In this document: one piece after another, positions 61,005-64,000 of the stretch
Position numbering within the stretch: the first letter of the stretch is position 1
Layout of the letters: each line of letters starts with the position of its first letter
Origin: Poseidonocella sp. HB161398
GTDB lineage: Bacteria > Pseudomonadota > Alphaproteobacteria > Rhodobacterales > Rhodobacteraceae
Length of the DNA: 64,000 nucleotides
Direction of reading: 5' to 3'
NCBI RefSeq assembly: GCF_005870025.1
Contig: NZ_VATA01000001.1
Coordinates: forward strand, 292,170-356,169
Program-made: the position numbers and the translations under genes
The notes under the pieces: model-generated
The model's database searches: none
What the model was told of the DNA's origin: nothing
Seen by the model: only the letters and a program-made list of their open reading frames with translations

Positions 61005-61792
61005 CCCGGCAGATCGCGGGCCTGTCCGAGGTCGCGTCGCGCTTCGATGCGGTCGTGGCCGACCAGTACGGCGTGCTCCATGACGGCTGCGCGGCCTTCC
61101 CCGGGACCCGGGAGGCGCTGGAGGCGCTGGCCGGATCGGGCGTCCCGGTCGTCGCCCTGACGAATTCCGGCAAGCGCGCCGCGGCGAATGCCGAGCGGCT
61201 GGCGCGGCTGGGCTTTCCCGGATCGCTCTTCCGCGCGGTGATCAGCTCGGGCGAGCTTGCGCGCGCCCGGCTCGCGGCGCTGCCGCCCGGCAGCCCGGTC
61301 CTGCTGGTCGCCCGTGAGGGCGAGACCGGGCTCATCGACGGGCTCGGCCTGTGCCCGGCGGGTCCCGCTGACGAGGCCGCGGCGGTGATCATCGCCGCGG
61401 TGGAGCCGCAGCGCCGCGACCGGGCCGCCTATGCCGCGATGCTCGCCCCGCATGCGCGGCGCGGGACGCCGGCGCTGCTGGTCAATCCCGACCTGATCAC
61501 GGTCGATGGCGGGGCGGCGGTCTTCGGGCCCGGCGCGGTGGCCGAGGACTATGCGGCGGCGGGCGGTCCGGTGGAATTCCTCGGCAAGCCGGCGCCCGCC
61601 ATGTACGAGGCCGCGCTCGCAGCGCTCGGCCATCCCGATCCGGCGCGGACGCTGATGATCGGCGACAGCCCGCTGCACGACATCGCCGGGGCCCGCGCCG
61701 CCGGTCTGGCGACGCTGTTGATCCGCGGCGGGGTGCAGTCCGGACTTCCCGGCGCCGAGGCGGATTTCGCGGCGGAGCGGCTCGCCTGGTAG
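61001..61792 (+). CDS. HAD-superfamily class IIA phosphatase
   Basis: A 263-residue HAD hydrolase. Motif I is ADQYGVLHDG with the nucleophilic Asp followed two residues later by Tyr instead of Asp, as in one HAD-IIA subgroup. Motif II is VVALTNSGKRAAAN. The lysine is in EFLGKPAPAMYEAAL, and motif IV is MIGDSPLHDIAGARAAG. The cap domain lies between motifs II and III, as in NagD-like proteins. It ends the polyol operon. It might dephosphorylate a dead-end sugar phosphate or an aldolase product; there is no direct evidence for its substrate. No obvious terminator follows. Confidence 0.85.
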   Translation: MTRQIAGLSEVASRFDAVVADQYGVLHDGCAAFPGTREALEALAGSGVPVVALTNSGKRAAANAERLARLGFPGSLFRAVISSGELARARLAALPPGSPVLLVAREGETGLIDGLGLCPAGPADEAAAVIIAAVEPQRRDRAAYAAMLAPHARRGTPALLVNPDLITVDGGAAVFGPGAVAEDYAAAGGPVEFLGKPAPAMYEAALAALGHPDPARTLMIGDSPLHDIAGARAAGLATLLIRGGVQSGLPGAEADFAAERLAW

Positions 61793-62508
61793 CAAGCGGG
61801 GCCGCAGCTCCGGCGAGGGCGGAGGGATCCGGGCATTCCCGGGCGTGCCGACGGTCATTTGCCAGGCCGCTCGGCCGCGTCAGGCTTGTTTCCGCACCGC
61901 TGGAACAGGGGCGGCAGGAAATGGAGCGCAGTGTCCAGCATCCGCATCTTGACCGGCAATGTCGGTGCGAAGGCGTCCAGGTCCGCGTGAGACCTTTGAC
62001 GTGCTCCGGCACCACACCCGGCGCGGGAAGCGGCAAGACGAAAGCCGATGAGTTCCGGCAGGCTGCGGAAGAAGACTTCCAAGGGGCTTGCCGCACATAT
62101 CGGGGAGAGGGATTCAGTACCGGAATCCTGAGGGTTAGATCGTCGGCATTCCAAGGCCCGACGCCACGCGCTACCCTGCGGCGAACTGGTCCGGCTAGCG
62201 AGCCATTGTCGCGCCATTGGTCCGAGCGCAATTGCGAGCGCGTCGCTGAACCGGCGCCTCCCGCTGCCGGTCTGGTTCGATCCGGAGGTCACCGGGTGCT
62301 CGGAGAAAAGTGGCAAGCATGGCCATCCCGGGATCTTTTCCGAATGAGGTGGAGGAGACAGTCCGGGGGACCAATTCCACGCTCCTGGAAGTCCCAGACC
62401 TCTCCAGTCGAGAGTTGAAAACGCCAATGGATTAAGGGGGTTAATCTAGGGCGCTTCAGTTGGCAACACGGGAATGCAAACCCAGTTCTCAACTGGACCT
62501 GAACGCCC
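61793..62508. other. Unassigned stretch, lower in GC, at the edge of a decayed element
   Basis: About 700 bases whose composition is visibly more AT-rich than the operon before it. The minus strand has a 190-codon open frame (61855-62427), but I recognise no domain and see no ribosome site. A small palindrome, CCAGTT-CTC-AACTGG, lies near 62485. No tRNA gene, the usual integration site, was found. Confidence 0.4.
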
Positions 62509-63215
62509 TTGACTGACCTGTCCTCGCTGCCCAAGCGCCTGAAGCTCATACCGCGAAGCAGCCCGTACATCCACATTCTGGTGCGTGGCAAGCTCGCTAT
62601 CGGCTGGCGCCGGACGTCCGAGACCTCGGCTCCGAAGTGGATGATCCGCAGGACCAGGACAGATATGGCAGCTACACCTTCGAGACGCTGCCAGGTGAGC
62701 TCTCCTGGGCTGAGGTGGTCGAGAAGGCGATGGAAGCCGTTCCCGGACAGGGCACGGACCCGACCTTCGGCGAAGCGTCGACGCTTCACGAGGGACATCG
62801 CAGGAGCCGGAGCCGCAGCGCCAGGATAGACAGCTCCCTGGCAGCGGGCTTCAAGGCGCTGGGTCCCATATTCGAGGGGCTCCGGCTGTCGGAGGTCACA
62901 GCCGAGCGGGTCCTGGATTGGCGGGACAGCTACGTCGCCGAACGCCCTCGCCCGGACGAGTGAGGACAGCGTGCGGTGCGCTGCTCCTGGAACAAGCAGT
63001 TGACCGAATTCAAGGCTTGCCTGACCTGCGCAGCCAAGGCGGTCGGCTAGGAGGGCAAGAGGGGCTGGACCACCGTCGGCAAGTATCCTCGGCACCTGGC
63101 AGTCAACGTCCGGAGCACGACATTGACGGTCGAGGAGTTCGAGCAGCTGAACGCCCATGCCAGTGCAGACCTGCAGCCCCTCATCCGGTTCCTATGGCTC
63201 ACGGGCTCCGTGTTC
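62509..63215 (+). pseudogene. Tyrosine integrase pseudogene
   Basis: Pieces in different plus-strand frames resemble a phage-type integrase. LTDLSSLPKRLKLIPRSSPY, then HILVRGKLAIGWRRTSE is the N-terminal arm-binding part. A middle part is GLRLSEVTAERVLDWRDSYV. Then come WNKQLTEFKACLTCAAKAV with a stop, WTTVGKYPRHLAVNVRSTT, and LTVEEFEQLNAHASADLQPL with IRFLWLTG, the start of the catalytic domain. The catalytic Arg region (normally TGxRxxE) is replaced by unrelated sequence, and the His-Arg-Tyr end is missing. Several frameshifts and one stop make it non-functional. It marks a former genomic island. Confidence 0.65.
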
Positions 63216-63259
63216 TGCGTCTTCGATCGATCCCGCGGATCGATCGACCTGCTTCGCAG

Positions 63260-63756
63260 ACCGTCTTGAACTCGGAGAGTGGGCCACTCGTCAGCGCCGC
63301 GCAGGGCGGGCGCTCTCCGCGGGGACGGGAAAAGCGCCGCCCGCCCGCAAGATCGCGCGGCTGCTGACACTGGGCTGGGACCATCTGAACCGGGAAGACG
63401 CGCTCATGGTTGCCCGCATCGAGGCGGCGCTGCCGGCCTTGGCAACCGCCAGGACGCTGGCGGACAGGTTCGCCGCATTCGCGCGGGCGCTCGGACCGAT
63501 GGCGCACCCGCGCTCATTCCGCAATGGCAAGGAAGCTGCGCTGGCTCCCTGGCTCGAAGAGGCCGAGGACAGCATGCTGGGCGCCTTTGCCCGTGGCCTC
63601 CGGAAAGATTGCGACGCGGTGGCCGCAGCCCTGACGGAGCCATGGTCCAATGGCCAGACCGAGGGACAGATCAACCGCCTGAAAATGCTGAAGCCGCAAA
63701 TGTACGGCCGGGCGGGTGTCGCAACGCTGAAGGCGAGGATGACCGCGATGCCATAG
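63260..63756 (+). pseudogene. C-terminal fragment of an ISL3-family transposase
   Basis: About 160 codons in one frame match the end of ISL3 transposases. GKAPPARKIARLLTLGWDHL and ALMVARIEAALPALATARTL come first. The last conserved block is LTEPWSNGQTEGQINRLKML, followed by KPQMYGRAGVATLKARM. The N-terminal zinc finger and helix-turn-helix region and the first part of the DDE domain are missing. An open frame reaches back to 63157, but the part before about 63260 belongs to the integrase remains or to junction sequence. The frame ends normally at 63756. It cannot transpose alone. Confidence 0.8.
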
Positions 63757-63811
63757 ACAAAGCCCTGCATCAAAATCGAGTCAGAGCCATGTTTGGACGC
63801 CTGTTTACACT

Positions 63812-64000
63812 GATATCGGCCTTGCCTGCCTCGGCGTGGTGCCGCTTCTCGAAGCAGAGCGGCGCTAGCTCGGGCTGCCGCTGATGGCGGTGGCGGCGGT
63901 GTTCCTCGCCTATGTCTTCTTCGGCTCCTGGGACGGGCTTCCGGACGTGATCCGCTGGCGCGGCGCCTCGGTCGAGCGCGCGATGAGCCATTTCTGGCTG
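63812..64000 (+). pseudogene. 5'-truncated TRAP transporter 4TM/12TM fusion permease gene
   Basis: From 63812 the frame reads DIGLACLGVVPLLEAERR, a stop (TAG at 63866-63868), then LGLPLMAVAAVFLAYVFFGS and, after WDGLPDVIRWRGA, VERAMSHFWL to the window edge. The blocks EAxRR-x-LGLPL and AYVFFG followed by a loop and a second helix match TRAP permeases of the fused DctQM (4TM/12TM) kind. An ATG at 63884 restarts the frame after the stop, but the N-terminal membrane segments are lost. The break lies just behind the ISL3 fragment, so the insertion probably destroyed the gene start. Confidence 0.65.

Noticed and set aside
62262..62300. GGTTCGATCC resembling a tRNA T-loop
   Set aside because: The flanking bases do not form a T-stem and no acceptor or anticodon arm can be folded around it.

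Overview
The window reads as chromosome of a high-GC alphaproteobacterium, most likely of the Rhodobacterales (Roseobacter/Paracoccus type). The reasons are a base composition of roughly 70% GC by eye, a TRAP transporter, many sugar and polyol ABC transporters, homogentisate genes under MarR regulators, and an ECF sigma/RskA-type anti-sigma pair beside an RTX protein. The species cannot be named from the sequence.

Layout. (1) 1-7431: an alpha-glucoside ABC importer operon (end of the binding protein, two permeases, one MalK-type ATPase) followed by a GH13 alpha-glucosidase, a beta-propeller (GH32/43/68-like) glycosidase and a second GH13. (2) 8750-18336: aromatic catabolism. A divergent Lrp/AsnC regulator and hppD (4-hydroxyphenylpyruvate to homogentisate) with a small Rieske protein come first. 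A MarR gene, a scarred IS patch, an MBL-fold protein, an MhaA/MhaB-like 3-hydroxyphenylacetate 6-hydroxylase (flavoprotein plus 60-residue DUF2783 partner) and a DctPQM TRAP importer follow. (3) 19273-31915: metal handling. This holds a cytochrome c', a multicopper oxidase, a class I cytochrome c, two small Cys/His-rich secreted proteins, a CusB adaptor carrying four CusF-like domains, CusA, CusF, a membrane-anchor protein, HupE/UreJ, a His-rich protein and an MFS pump with a His-rich tail. (4) 32375-37721: a MarR gene, a DUF533 protein, then MarR-maiA divergent from hmgA-fahA, which complete homogentisate breakdown to fumarate and acetoacetate. (5) 38787-41676: anti-sigma, ECF sigma and a divergent CHRD/RTX protein with matching ECF-type promoters. 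(6) 42226-47280: a 14-TM-type drug pump and an amidase among gene remains (thioesterase, thiolase, zinc alcohol dehydrogenase). (7) 47388-61792: a large polyol operon with a SorC regulator, an ABC importer with two unlike ATPases, an EryA-like kinase, a 2-hydroxyacid dehydrogenase, a class II aldolase, an EryB/GlpD-like dehydrogenase, a second class II aldolase, a second FGGY kinase and a HAD phosphatase. (8) 61793-64000: a decayed mobile element (integrase remains, ISL3 fragment) that abuts a truncated TRAP transporter gene.

How the parts fit. HppD and MhaAB are two entries into one homogentisate pathway that is split over two loci 25 kb apart. The two loci appear linked by a shared operator, CRTTGC-N4-GCAAYG, placed identically inside the promoter spacers of the mha and hmg operons. 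Most real genes sit in tightly coupled operons with ATGA overlaps. They are separated by GC-saturated stretches of 0.4-1.3 kb, several of which hold recognisable but heavily eroded genes or IS copies. The least explained system is the polyol operon, which combines erythritol-type kinase, dehydrogenase and regulator with aldolases but lacks an EryC-type isomerase.
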